Shown piece by piece: positions 1 through 61,988 of a stretch of 64,000 bases of DNA. This stretch comes from Enoplosus armatus (taxonomy: Eukaryota > Chordata > Actinopteri > Centrarchiformes > Enoplosidae): contig NC_092188.1 in the NCBI RefSeq assembly GCF_043641665.1, positions 18,497,704 to 18,561,703 on the forward strand, written 5' to 3'. Both the position numbers and the translations under genes were made by a program. The notes below the pieces were generated by a model. It made no database searches, was not told the DNA's origin, and saw only the letters and a program-made list of their open reading frames with translations. Positions within the stretch are counted from its first letter, which is position 1, and every line of letters starts with the position of its first letter.

Positions 1-2845
1 CTTCAAAGAAACCTTTCGTTCAGATGTTTGTGGCCGGGCTGCTAGCCTGATATCTAGAACGCTTACTGTAATGAGTTTTTTTCTTTTTGTTTTAACGGTC
101 AGAGTCTGACTTTAGGGTAAGGCTGCCATTTGTGTGTCTCAATTGGAGACCAGACTTTACTTGTTTGCCCATCAAAAAAACTCATCGGCTCAGTTTCCAA
201 AGCCAGATGTAAAGACCCACATTTTCCACCAATGTGACTGATAAATGGTTCCACTGTGCGCTTTGATTGAATGTTTGATTTGTATGCAGCCTTGTATGGG
301 ACATATGGCTCCCATTAGGGCAGGGCTAGGTTATGTGAGGGCAGGCCTGTAATGCTCGGGAAGATGGTGTGTGAACAGTGAATTTGAGTTGGTGCGTTTG
401 TGGTTGGAAGCAACAGTCTTGGAGCCTAACTCAAGATTGTGTTTTAATGACACAGCTGAGCTGGGGTGGTGTGGGTGTGAGAGGAGGGAAGTAGTTCAGA
501 GCAGTAGTTTAGCTATCCTTGGGTGTATTTGCATATTGGGAGCCAGTCAACTTCACAAACTCCTACACATTCACTGGCACTCATGCCAGACTGGTTTTTA
601 CCACTACATGCCTAGCTGCTGTGTATTTCTGTATGTCCACTTGTGTTTGTAGGCTGTTTAGTCTTCTCTTTGTGCTATATTGTTTTCATTTTGATTTGCT
701 GATATCCTAGTGTTTTGCAGGCAGGATAATAAACGTCTCTAAGAAAAAGCTATTCAATCTATAGAACAAAGTGAGTGCAATGGTGATCTGACTAATATGT
801 TTTACGCTGCTTTTGTGATATTTGCCAACATAAGCTCCTCAAGCAGAGTGTATTGAATCTTTGCTGGACACACAAATATTCAAAAACTATATTTCTTAAA
901 TAGCTTGTCATGTCTTAAATGTAAGAAGTGAGTTTTTTAGGATTTCATTTTAATACAACAGGGTGCCTACAGGGTCAATCACAGTTAGCTAAACTCTGCT
1001 GTTGTCTGCTAAATGCACTCTGCAAGCCACACTGTGGGGAAAAAAAACAAAACTCTATTGTTTTGATATATGGAAAGATGGACTGTGCTTTTTGCTGCTT
1101 AAAGAGACCAGAGAGGTAAGTCTCTCTCTGCCGAAACAACCAAGGTGAACACATAATCCTGCCTGTTGACAGCTAGCAGCTAAAGTTGATATCTGTGAGA
1201 CGGGACATCTAAGATTCAGGGCGGTGGGGCAGCATTTCCTGTCTGTATTATATATTTTAGCATAATTGGCTAATGTGAATGCACTGTCTGGCTGACTTAA
1301 TGATCTCTCTGGCAGAACCCTGTATTTCAAAAGTAAATGGCTATTTCACTGGCAGAGATGCTTTATTGCATTGTGTTTGTTCTATTAAGAAATGATGTCC
1401 TTACTTTCAAAATGATCACACAGAAACTTGAAATATCAAATAAGATTTCTCATGACCATTTTTTCTACATGTTGCCACTTTCACTACATCTGACCTTACA
1501 ACAGTAACGCAGCCTTACACCTGTTGCATCAAGTCTTCTGGCAAGAAGTGGCTGCTCAACACATTTACTTTCCATGGGGACAAATGAAAAAGAATCCTCA
1601 AGTTTCTCTTCTTGGTTAATTTCATCAGCAATATTCGTTCATCGCTTGCTGATACAATGCCGGACTGACCAAAGTCTGTAGACTTTTTCACCTAGTACTG
1701 CGATTGCTCTGTCAGGAAGCATAAGCTGCTCTAAAATCATCATGATGTTCTTGCCTGTTTATCATAATAGAAATATGCAGCACACGGTTTTATACCATGG
1801 TTGTACATGGTCTTAATGAATTTTCTCAATGATCCTAAACAAACGAGGGCACAACAGTATCTGTCAAATGAAGGTCGGGTAAAGGCAGTCTTTTGGTATG
1901 CTTGTATGTTTTCATGTGGATTGTAGATTATGTGAAACCAACATACTGTGACAGCAGGTCTGTGGTTTTCACTGTAGGAAAGTCTGTCTTGTTAGTCCCC
2001 TCGAAGTTCTTTAGTAAGGTATGAATCCATTCAGGGCTCCTTTGTTGCCATGCCCTTATTTTCCTCCAGTGTGCCCGTTAAGTCAAAATCAGTATAAAAA
2101 CATTGATTGAAATCGATTTGGTCCTTTTTATTTTTCTGAAGAATTTATCTTAGAATAACCACAGATGTACTTTTGAAAGGGTTTGTTAAGTATTTCTGAT
2201 TCTATAGATAAACAGCACATTTCTGTCTCATTTTAGCTTAGGTTTTCTTCTGCATTTTTCTCATTTCCTGCCTTTGTGTGTTACTGTCATAACATTTATC
2301 TTTTGAGTATGAATTGAAAAAATACCCGTTTCAATTTTCCTTGTTTTTTTTCTGAATTAATCCCCTCTCACTTGTTCTCCCTCTCTCCTTCCTCTGCCGG
2401 TGTTTACTTTCCTGCAGAGTGCGGTTTCGGCTTCAAAGCCAGCGCATATATGCGTACGCCCGCCTCCCTCCTCCTGCCTCTTTTCTCTCCACCCAATGCT
2501 CCACTTCCCCTGTCCTTCCTCACCTAAATAGTTGCTAGCTGCTACACTTAATGGTGGCTTTGTGTGTGAGCTGCTGCTGTTTGCATGTCTGGCTCTAACA
2601 GAGGAGGAAATCCAGGAGACGTAGGAGGCAGGAAAGGAAAGAAGGCACTGAAAAGTCACTTGTCTGGAACGTTTCTTTTGAAGCAACACTGCAATTAATT
2701 TCTAACAGTCTGTTTTTCTGCCTTTACCTCTGCTGTGATCTTTTTCTGTTTAAAGTAAAATGGCTGTTTGACTGGAACGAAAGTGGAGGACTAAGGTGAG
2801 ATGCCACTGAGGCAGTTTGACTGACTGCTTGTTTTCCTGTTTCAG
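1..2845 (+). other. ctnnb1 upstream region, probably intron 1
   Basis: No coding exon, RNA gene or repeat family was recognised. In vertebrates beta-catenin has an untranslated exon 1 in a CpG-rich promoter followed by a long intron, and no such CpG island is seen here. The only CpG cluster is at about 2422-2465 beside a pyrimidine-rich stretch (2360-2520). ORFs of 60-110 codons here lack family resemblance and look like chance. Confidence 0.6.
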
Positions 2846-10770
<7,925 letters not shown>

Positions 10771-12424
10771 CCTGGATGGCTCCAGTCTCATTTTACCAAC
10801 ACCTTCAATCCCGGAGGACACGAGTTACACAGAAAGACAACATTTTGACTGTATCCCCTCTACAGCGAAGACCATGGGATACTGCAGAAGTACAATCATG
10901 ATTATAACTGGGTCAGCTTGGTTGCATGCACAATGAGACCAAGTCAAGTGAGTTGAGCAGTCTCATGTGTAACATGTTTCCACAAATTTACCCAGTACGT
11001 AGCTCTCACAAGGAAAAAAACTTACACTTAACACTAAGTTTCTCAGTGAAACTAAACTTCCAATTCTCTGCTATAAGAAGCATTAGGTGGCTAAACAACA
11101 ACACAGGTGTGACCCTCAGTTTCACACATGAAGTGACAGGTAGCTAGTTGAGAAAAACTGATCCACCAACTGTGAAAACCAGTGTCCACGTCCACCTGTG
11201 GGGGCCAAGCCGTTTGGCAGGATGCCAGTTCAGTTCACTATCTTCCTCTTATGAGACTGTGTCAAACTGCAGTTGGTTTAACTTGGTGAATGATATTGCA
11301 CAACTGAACAGTGACAGCTGTGTTTGCTGCAGCTTTAGTGAGATTAGTAAGATTTGCATATAAAATGAGAACCTGGAGCAAAGAACTAAAAGCCTGCAAG
11401 TGGTGACCGTGTGGGTGTCCAGGATTTTGTTTTTCAGAGGACATAATGTTGCGTAGAGCATGGCTGGGGTGGTTTGGGGGCATTTCCCTACACTGAACTC
11501 AACCTTTCCAACAAGACACATGCCTTGCATCACTCTCAACTCTCCCTGACCTCCTCTAGCTTGTTATCAGCATAGTAGGCCCACCTATATTCATGCAGAC
11601 ACCCTCTATACTGGTACATTAGATTATTCTAATGGTAATGTCCAATTTATACAGTTAAACCAACTGGGAATCTAATGGTAGATACCAGATATATCTGGGA
11701 TCAGCAAAATGACAAATACAAGTGCTTTGACCTAACATATATAGAGACACAAAGTTGAGTTTCTGTCAGACCTGTTTTAGTAGAGATTTACCTCAGTCTT
11801 AAACTATGCTGTGGCCCAGGACATCTTCATTCGTCTGGCATCATAATTCCTGATAGAGAGACACATTTCGGGTTGTGATGCCATCAAGTAAAATAGAAAT
11901 GCTGGCAGTAGTTGAGCAGTGTGTTGCTCATAGCTACATTCACCATCAGGCGAACTACAAATATGTGATTATGTCACATTACAGACACATATGATGGCAG
12001 ACTAATATTCCACCATTAATGCGGACTGGAAGAGTCTAGATAAACCCAGAGGCCAGTGCTGCCTGTGACAGTCTGAATTAACTTTCATGCTTTAATCCTG
12101 TGCAGTCTGATGGACACTGGATGGATGTTTTGATTGAGCTGTCAAATTAGTTTTAGCGACACAGCTATATTTATTACTGTCATTGATCCAATTTGCAAAT
12201 TTGATGAGAGTTGTGTAGAGGGATACACCATGTGAGTGCTCTGATGCCACACGGTCAGATTCACTCTCAGCAGTGTTCAAAGCCGGTTCATACAAAAAAA
12301 AAAAATCTATTTATGAATTCAAACAGTCACCAACTATATATTACATAATTATGTTTACATCCAGTCCAATTTCTAATTATGAACTCAGATCAAGAGACTT
12401 AAATAAATAACCGTCTAAAGACAT
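10771..12424. other. intergenic region between convergent ctnnb1 and ulk4
   Basis: About 1.7 kb separates the two poly(A) signals. No ORF with family resemblance, no RNA gene and no recognisable transposon was seen. Confidence 0.7.
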
Positions 12425-12482
12425 TTTATTCCAAAACTGACAATTTTTTGTTTTTGAAAGAACAATCTTCTAGCTGTTTATT
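12425..12482 (-). terminator. ulk4: ulk4 candidate poly(A) signals
   Basis: Two AATAAA signals on the - strand (TTTATT at 12477-12482 and 12425-12430) lie about 100 and 150 bases after the ulk4 stop. This implies a short 3'UTR. Confidence 0.6.
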
Positions 12483-12577
12483 CAGTAAAAGGTTACCTGA
12501 AGAAATCTACCAATCATAAGTATCTTTCAAGTTCTGAAATGGTTCTGGTTTGCTTAAGGTTTGAAGAACAAAAGCTG

Positions 12578-53410
<40,833 letters not shown>

Positions 53411-56049
53411 CTGTAAGAAAGCCACACAAACACTTTTGAATTATTTAGATCAACTTTGGAACAATGACCAATTAGATAATTTTAACAAGTGGACATTATT
53501 AACTGACATGATGAGTTTAAGTTGGTATTGATCAACATTTCTCAATAGCCAGAGAATGAAGAGATCTCTTACCACAGTAATGAACCATACCTAAAAAATA
53601 TTCAAATATATTTTGAAAATTGATTAACTAGGTTTCCTGGTCAAATCCAAGACACATGTTAAGTCAATTTAAGAACTGTCCTGCAAGAGGATGCAAAAGT
53701 CTTCAACACCAACACTATGACACTTCTCCCAATGAACCTCTTTAGCATAGAGAGGTCGCACAGAGACAATACAGACCGAAAGATCATAATGTTGTTCTAA
53801 AGTATGTGCTGAAATTAGAACAACCAAGAGGTGGATGTCTTCTATTTGTACAAATACATGTAAAGATTAGTTTTCATACTGGTGTGTGCATTTGCACATG
53901 CATCCAAAAAGCAGAGCATATCATAGTGCTTTGTGTCCAAATATTTCTTGTATAAAATATAATGCCATTGTGAGAGACACATTTTGTGCTTCATTGTCAA
54001 GTTACAAACTCAAGTGATTAATGAAAAATGTCACACACCAAAAGGCAGAAATGAACAAAGAACTAACGCAATCACAAATTACAATTAGATTAGCTCTCAA
54101 CATCACCTCAATACTAAAATGAGAGAGAGGTTGTGTGTGTGTATGTGTGTGCGCATGTGTTAGTGTGTATGAGTTAGTGTGCAAGTGTTTGTGCGTGTAT
54201 GCTTGTGTGTATACTGTATGTGCCCACACACCTTTGCCTGAGAAGAGAATAGTTGTTTGTTCAGACAATGGGGCCAGGCTAATGAAATTTCTGTGGCTGA
54301 GGAAATTAGTTTCTCCAGGAAAGTCATTGTGGAGAAAGACAGGAAGTTGAACAGGAGTGATTGCCTCTGTCAGGTTATTATTGTGTTTCACTGTGTTACA
54401 TCACTTAGACACTACTCTGCCCAGATATGAGATACAATAGGGCCTATTCATAAAACACAGTTAACTGTATTTTGTGGTAAAGGTTCATGATAACAGCTGA
54501 AACATTGATTTAAGCATGACAAATAATGACATTATTACACTACTTAATTGTTGCATATTTCACACATAGCTGTTAGGCATTTGTGTACATATGTAATGCA
54601 CAACATAAGAAATGAGACACAAAATTCAACAATTAGTGATACTCCATTGAAAATCTACTTTTTTTTAACTCACTCACTAACTCCCAACAAGCTTGAAAAC
54701 TGGCTGTTTTAAGTTTTTTGTCTGTTTCTTAACACACAACTGCAGCTGTGGTCAGCTTGAATTCATGTCATCTATGTCTCTATGGACCCAAATGCTGACA
54801 AATTTTCAAATAATCCACTTTTCTGCTGTCCATCTGTGTGCTCTATGTTTTAAACAGTCATAGTTTTGTCAAAATATGCTAAATAAACTACTTATGTTTC
54901 GTGTTATAGACATTTAGATCCACTTCCACCATGAAAATGTGTCACTATAGGAATCCATTATGATAACCATTAATTCAAACTGACTATTGCTGGTGTTCAA
55001 TTCAGTTAAAGCCCTTTGTTTTTATAATTTACACCACATTTTCAATTCCACAAAAAGATTTATGGCAATCCCCAATAACAGCAAAAGAATGTCCCTACTA
55101 TACTGCAGAGACCTTATGTCCAAAACAAAGTGAACCTTTTATAATTGAGAATAATCATGATTCTCTCATGGAGGCATGGATGTACCTCTGACATTTAACA
55201 ATGCATCAGTAGTCAGGCTGTGATCCACGCTTATTTAACATTTCATAAAAATTAGACACATCCTCTTAAACCACAAGGGAACTCTAATCATAACTGATAG
55301 CTTAAATAACGTATCTATTAATCCAATATAGAGCATCACATCGTGTATGCAACACCAAGGGACTACGTAGCATGACAACATAATGAATCCTCTGGCACCC
55401 CTACGGGAACCAGAAGAATGGTCTGTTCCAGCATTCCCCAGGCTGTGCGGGCCAGCTCACTAATGAGCCCACGGGGGAGCACCCACTGTCTGTGTGTTTA
55501 ATAAACGGTAGCCCTGCCAGGAACTACACAGAAAAAGAGAAAGGGGGGTGGGGGGGGGGGGACTAAAGGAAAGAGAAAGAGAGAGAGAGAGAGATGGAGT
55601 GAGAGAGATATCCGTACATGTGGTGAGAAACAAGTAGCTCATGCAAGAAACTCCATCATTATGATGCAGAGTGAGAAATGCAGGAGACAGAGGAAAGAGT
55701 AAGTTATTCTCATTATAATTTCTCCCAGTAAGAGAAACAAGTTCATCCAAGAAACACACTCATTATATTATACTCAGTGTCCTACTTAAACCTCACATCT
55801 CCAGAAAGTCAACTTTAAAGAAATTAAAGTCAAATTTCTGAAATGGCTTTCCCGATAACTTGGCTACAAGGTCTTACAAGGTCTACAAGATTCTTTTTTT
55901 CTTTACACACAAGACTTTGAACAAGTTTGAACATAAATGATGAGACATCTGTAATTTTACATGATATAACTGAAATTATAAAATCACAGTACATTTTCTT
56001 CTCACGATATCACAACTTCTTCAAAGCTGAGAGCCTGTCTGTATTCAAA

Positions 56050-56650
56050 TCAGAGTCTATAGCTATGCTAGGTGCTCTGTGAGGCAGTACTGAGGCACAG
56101 CGGTGCATTGGGCTAAATGCTAACATCAGCATGCTAGCATTCTCACAATGACAGTGCTAACATGCTGGTGTTTAGAATGTGTAATGTTTACCATGCTCGC
56201 ATGCAATCATGCTAAACGTGCTAAGACATACTGGCATGTCATAGCAGAAAAGACACAGATAACATTAATAACAACCGCATTCCTTTTAGTTCCAGGGTCC
56301 TGGTATTGTGCATGCTGGCTTACTGAGACACTTAATGGAACTAAGCCATCTTGGTTTCACCTTTGTGTTTCCTACTATGACAAGTCAAAATGTCTATTAG
56401 GTAATTCACACTGAACACCAAGTACAGCGGAGGTTGATGGGAATGTAATTAGTTTGCAGGTATAGACAAAGTATTCAACATTTTGGCTCGCTGTCAGCAC
56501 TAGATGAAAAGTCAAGGGATCCCCAAATTATTAAGAGTGAATATGAATTTCACTCAAAACCATGAATGTCAACTTCATGTTTGTACTCGAGGAAAAGTCA
56601 GAGGATCAACAAAGTTGTTGGGTTGGAAAAATATGGTAGGCCTTATTTTA
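56050..56650 (+). repeat. degenerate dispersed teleost repeat
   Basis: It contains repeated GCTAACAT/ATGCTAGCAT words, then a tail with GATGGGAATGTAATTAG and two AAAAGTCA-GGGATC/GAGGATC-type segments. I recognise this from teleost sequences as a common interspersed repeat. Its class is not certain. No coding content. Confidence 0.55.
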
Positions 56651-58503
56651 CCAAGAATGACTGGATATTAATATTCCAAATCAAGTCCAGACCTGCCTGA
56701 ATTATTTTACAGCTAACTGGAGTGACTGCACTTCACCATGTCTCCTCTTGCCTTCACTTGACAAGAGTCTCTGAAGCTCTCACTGTGCTCTTGTTCTGCT
56801 CTTCTAGTTTGTTGATAGCATGAATATGTTTGGTAGCATCTTGTCAAGTCTTTTAGAGTAAATTAGATTCAGGGGGGTTGAATAACAAAGAATTATTAAT
56901 TGAAAAAATTATTAGGTTATAGTTAAGGAGAAAAAAAAGAAAGTATAATATACACATATTTGTGTTGTTACTGCAAAACAAAACAGATTCATTATCTAAA
57001 AATGTCGTGTAGAGTAAATGTAAAATCCATATCTTAGTTATCTCAAAGATTAGCAATGTTTCTCTGACTCGACTGCTTCTACTCTGTATCTCCTGCTCGA
57101 TGATTGGTTTAGATAGAAAATGTAAATCTACCAAAAAAATGTAAATCTACCAAAACGTTTGGTACTTCACAGCATTTAGTTCAGCCTTCCAGAGGTGTTA
57201 TGGGCAGATCTAATTAAATGACATACCCACCCTCATACATCCTCACTTCAAAAATCCAGCCGTGATTCAGAGTAGGTACTCATCCTAATTTAAGACCATT
57301 AATGATAAATATAATACTCTGGCAAAACATGCATTCTTCAATTTCAGTTTATTTCATCTTACTGGTGTATCCAGTAGGATCTCCACCTTTTTTCGGCAGG
57401 TTTCAACAGGACTAACTGGCCTCCTGGCAACTGGATTAAATTAAAAATCTCCCTTATTCTGTTGCTCAGGGCTTACAGAGAAGATTTACGCACTTTGAAC
57501 CCCGGGCTACAAAAAAGTTGGAAAAACCTCTGTTTTTAGATGAAAAGAGTTAAAAGGCTAGTCAGATATGGAACAATAAAATCCTGTTTTCAAGTGTCGA
57601 TGAGTAGATTAGTTTTATATCCAAACATGTTTGCACCTGGCCTCTGAGTCTCAAGTAGAAAGAGATACACATCACAAAAACTACATCACATGACTTGGTG
57701 CAGGATTTGTGTGTACGCCTATGCGTGCACAAGTGCGCGTGTTCACATGTCTGATGTGGTTTCCCTCTGTAATTAAAGTCCTTTAGAAGCCAGTGCACCT
57801 GGTTTTGAATGAGCCCCTATGGCACAGACACAGACACCATCTATCAGCCTCACACATCACATCTAACACCACTAATAGCCACACTCAAAGAGAGAGACAG
57901 ACTGTCTGATTAACAAGGCTAACGGACAGACAATGAGGCGTGAAGGAAGAGGAAGAGACATGTGGACAAAACAGCAGAAAAGAGCAACAAGTGGAGATGC
58001 AAATAGACAAACAGGAAAGAAGACAGACAAACAGACAAACACATAAACACATGTTAACAAACAGGAAAACAAACAAGAAGACAAACAGAAATACAGGTAG
58101 GTAAAGAGAGATATCAGAAACAAAAGCCAATACTGAAAGACAATCTGACAAAGAAAAAAGGACAGGCTAAAATACAAGGAAAAAGAGGAGAAACAGGCAG
58201 ACAGGCACACAGATCATCCTTCCCTACTTTTTCTGTGCGTAAATGACAGAGGCACTCTCGTTTTTTAAAAAACGTGCTAATCAATACAACACAGCACATT
58301 ATGACATTGCACAATGGCTTGCACTCAGATCATGCCTGCATGTATGTGTGTTTGTGTGTGTCTGTATGTGTGTGCATGTATGTGGAGTGGTCATCCTATG
58401 TTAGAGACACAAGGGCAGGACCCATGACTGTCTTAGAGAGTCCCTCTCTGTTCTCCTCTCCTTTGTGGAAGATAGTGATAAATCATTAATAGGCTCACCA
58501 CTG

Positions 58504-58506
<3 letters not shown>

Positions 58507-58581
<75 letters not shown>
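58507..58581 (+). repeat. (TG)n microsatellite
   Basis: About 37 perfect units. Confidence 0.97.
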
Positions 58582-58583
<2 letters not shown>

Positions 58584-59589
58584 GGGGGATTTCTGCCTTC
58601 TGCCCCCTGGCTTCTATCACTGTAATACTGTTCACACATCATTTCTGCTGCACGCGCACACACTCACACACATTTTCCATCATAGGCAGCAGAAGCATCA
58701 TCTTGTTCAGGCTCATAAATAATTTCCTGCAGCTCAAGTCTGGCCTGGAAACCTGCCTTTCACTCCATGCCATCCACTCCCCCCTCCCACTGCACTGATC
58801 TTTCTCTCTCTTCCTCTCTGTCACTCCCTGCCATCCCCCACTATCCCCCTCTCCGGTAGTAAAACCACCATGCTCGCTTTGGCTCTGTGCCCCCCCCAGT
58901 AGACCCCTTCTTCTAGTACAACGATCTCTATCCCTTTCTCCAGTGCTTTACTTGTAAATCAGGAAAACTCTAAACAGCAGCGGAGGGGGTTGGGGTGATC
59001 CAGGGGGTCAGGAAACGCATCAAAACCACACTGCCTGGAGCGCATTAGAGAGGGTCTTGGCGCTGTATCTCAGTGCTGTCATGCAATAAACAGTGTATGG
59101 CACTGGATTTACATTTAGCACATTGGTAGACAATCTCCTTCTCCAGACATCACTACACAAGAAATGCATCACTAAATGTTAGAGCAATAAACCAATAATA
59201 ACAACAAGGATACAGGTGGTCACTTATCAAATCAGACAATATAGGTTCTAAAAGGTCTTTGGTGATCAGCCAAGAGTAGTTAAAATGTGTTATATATCCT
59301 CATGTGCATTTGAGAGAAAATCTATTTGAAGTGATTTTTACTCTTGCATTGCATTGGAATACAGTAAGGCAAACTGCTATCAACTTTACATCTCCTACAC
59401 TGTGTAGCAGTAAATAAATATTTCGTTTTCAACTCAAGGTCAAGTGAAACCAATACCATGTCTACAATCAATGTCCATCCAACATTTGATTTATGTTTGG
59501 CAGTTACCTAGCTAAAATATTTTATTTAACGCTGCACTAATCAATACTAATCAATATTTTTCATAATGCATCAAATTAATATGTGTGAT

Positions 59590-60030
59590 GTGGAAGGTGT
59601 TTCCTGTTTGCTTTTAGCTTATCAAACTTGTTTCCTGCAGCAATAAGCTGCTGTTTTAGGCAAAAATAAACCATCTAAAAACCATCTCAATGCTGCAGTT
59701 CCTGCCCAGCACCTAGCTGCAGACAAAGTTGAAGACTAGCTGGTGAACATACTGGAGCATTTAGCAGCTACAGAGTCAGAAATTTCCCTCAGGAATTGGT
59801 GGAGAACAAAAACAGAGCAACAAGGAAAGTGAATATTAGACTTACTTTCACAAGGTGACCACATGACTCAGAATGAATGCTAATGTTGCTCTGTGTCTGC
59901 TGGTTGTGTAAATAGGCAACTGTTTACTTACACGTTTGCCACAACAACTTTATAGGGTGATAAAGTTAATGTGTTTGCAGTTTGTTCTACTGTACACAAC
60001 TAGCTAAAAAATCAAATAATGCAGCTTTAA
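59590..60030 (+). repeat. probable dispersed teleost repeat
   Basis: The order of words CTGCAGTTCCTGCCCAGCAC, GGTGAACATACTGGAGCATT, ATTTCCCTCAGGAATTGGTG and GTGAATATTAGACTTAC matches my recollection of a widespread interspersed repeat of spiny-rayed fishes. Recognition is from memory and not checked. Confidence 0.4.
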
Positions 60031-60531
60031 TATCTAAATGAAATTAGTTGTTTTCAAAATGGAACATGTTGCTATACTATGTCTATCTTCATCCTCCTGT
60101 GCCTTTCACCTTTTCCTCTTTTGGAAAGACAGTATACTTACTGTGTTATTTCCCTATATATGACAGAACAGTATCCTAACCCTAACCCCCCCCCCACAAC
60201 CCTCTTTTCACACTTTCCTTGCTGCCATGTTATAGCTTTTCTTGATGAGTCGTGTTCCCACTGTTTGTTTGCTTTCGTCAATGCATTCCTGTGATCCAAA
60301 AGACCACATTCAAAGAATTAAATCAAAATAATACAGCAACTCTTAACCTGGAAACATGTGACTCCAGTCTAAATGCACACAAAGGGAATCAAAATGAGAC
60401 ATTACTACGCCTTTAAATACCTTTTTAGAAAAACATTATTATTTAGCACTACAACATTCCGTGAAGTACTGCTTTGCTTTCCTGCTCCCTCTCAAACATT
60501 TGGACACAAAGAGCTGATTCACAGGTATAAA

Positions 60532-61988
60532 CAGGCGCATCTCAATGAATTAGAATATTGAGGGAAAAGTTAATTTATTTCAGTAATTCAATTCAAAAAG
60601 TGAAACTCATATACTATATAGATTCATTACACACAGAGTGAAATATTTCAAGCCTTTATTTCTTTTAATTCTGATGATTATGGCTTACAGCTAATGAAAA
60701 CCCAAAATTCAGAATCTCAGAATATTAGACACAAATTACATACGACCAATAAAAAAACATATTTTTAACACAGAAATGTCGGCCTACTGACAAGTATGTT
60801 CATGTATATGCACTCAATACTTGGTTGGGGCTTCTTTTGCATGAATTACTGCATTACTGGCATGGAGGCGATCAGCCTGTGGCACTGCTGAGGTGTTATG
60901 GAAGCTTTAGATTCTCTATGGGGTTCAGGTCAGGCGAGTTTGCTGGCCAATCAAGCACAATAATACCATGGTCATTAAACCAGGTATTGGTACTTTTGGC
61001 AGTGTGGGCAGGTGCCAAGTCCTGCTGGAAAATGAAATCAGCATCTCCATAAAGCTTGTCAGCAGAAGGAAGCATGAAGTTCTCTAAAATTTCCTGGTAG
61101 ATGGCTGCGTTGACTTTGGACTTGATAAAACACAGTAGACCAACACCAGCAGATGACATGGCTCCCCAAATCATCACTGACTGTGGAAACTTCACACTGG
61201 ACTTTGAGCAACTTGGATTCTGTGCCTCTCCACTCTTCCTCCAGACTCTGGGACCTTGATTTCCAAATGAAATGCAAAATCTACTTTCATCTGAGAATAC
61301 CACTGAGCAACAGTCCAGTTCTTTTTCTCCTTAGCCCAGGTAAGACACTTCTGACGTTATCTCTGGTTCAGGAGTGGCTTGACACGAGGAGTGCGACAGT
61401 TGCCCATGTCTAGCCTCAGTCCACTCCTTGTGAATCTCCCCCAAATTCTTGAATGGCCTTTGCTTCACAATCCTCTCAAGGCTGCAGTTATCCCTGTTGC
61501 TTGTGCACCTTTTTCTACCACACTTTTTCCTTCCACTCAACTTTCTATGAATATGCTTGGATATAGCACTCTGTGAACAGCCAGCTTCTTTAGCAATGAC
61601 CTTTTGTGGCTTACCCTCCTTGTGGAGGGTGTCAACTGTCAAGTTAGCAGTCTTCCCCATGATTGTGTAGCCTACTGAACCAGACTCAGAGACCATTTGA
61701 AGGCTCAGGAAACCTTTGCAGGCATTTTGAGTTAATTAGCTGATTAGAGTGTGACACTGTGAGTCTACAATATTGAACTTTTTCACAATATTCTAATTTT
61801 CTAAGATACTGAATTTTGGGTTTTCATTAGCTGTAAGCCATAATCATCAAAATTAAAAGAAATAAAGGCTTTAAATATTTCTCTCTGTGTGTAATGAATC
61901 TATATAATATATGAGTTTCACTTTTTGAATTGAATTACTGGAATAAATTAACTTTTCCTCAATATTCTAATTCATTGCGATGCGCCTG
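60532..61988 (-). mobile_element. Tc1-type DNA transposon, complete ends, decayed interior
   Basis: A 1457-bp element with about 200-bp terminal inverted repeats (left about 60532-60728, right about 61784-61988) that differ by only a handful of bases. Both ends begin CAGGCGCATC. The right flank is TA (61989-61990). The left flank reads AA, so one base of the TA target duplication seems mutated. Between the repeats is a broken Tc1-family transposase on the - strand. Confidence 0.93.
60814..61660 (-). pseudogene. Tc1-type transposase remnant with frameshifts and deletions
   Basis: Tc1 transposases cut and paste the element using an N-terminal paired-type DNA-binding domain and a DDE catalytic domain. 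The likely start is the ATG at 61658-61660 (MGKTANLTV), followed by helix-turn-helix blocks (AKEAGCSQSAISKHI) and a basic GRKR hinge. The frame breaks near 61310-61370, with loss of the segment between the two domains. It resumes at 61303 with FSDES, then FQQDLAPAHTAKS and NSPDLNPIENL, so all three DD34E acidic positions are visible. After ENL about 80 bases are missing, and a shorter loss follows IASMP. A few codons are also missing near the start, after NLTV. Not functional as it stands. Confidence 0.92.

Larger units (their letters stand above)
53411..60531 (-). other. ulk4 upstream intron (assumed), left part
   Basis: I searched for the preceding ulk4 exon, whose human counterpart reads CWAVPLAAYTVLMRCL, and did not find it. 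Contents are a GC-richer patch at 55385-55520, dispersed repeats at 56050-56650 and 59590-60030, and (TG)n at 58507-58581. The assignment to ulk4 is by inference from gene direction. Confidence 0.55.

Noticed and set aside
371..1330. ORFs of 63-93 codons upstream of ctnnb1.
   Set aside because: No family resemblance, no splice context, and overlapping frames on both strands. They look like chance.
60896..61303. Reading the second transposase fragment as an intact host gene.
   Set aside because: It is the catalytic half of a Tc1-type transposase inside clear inverted repeats, and it ends prematurely after ENL.
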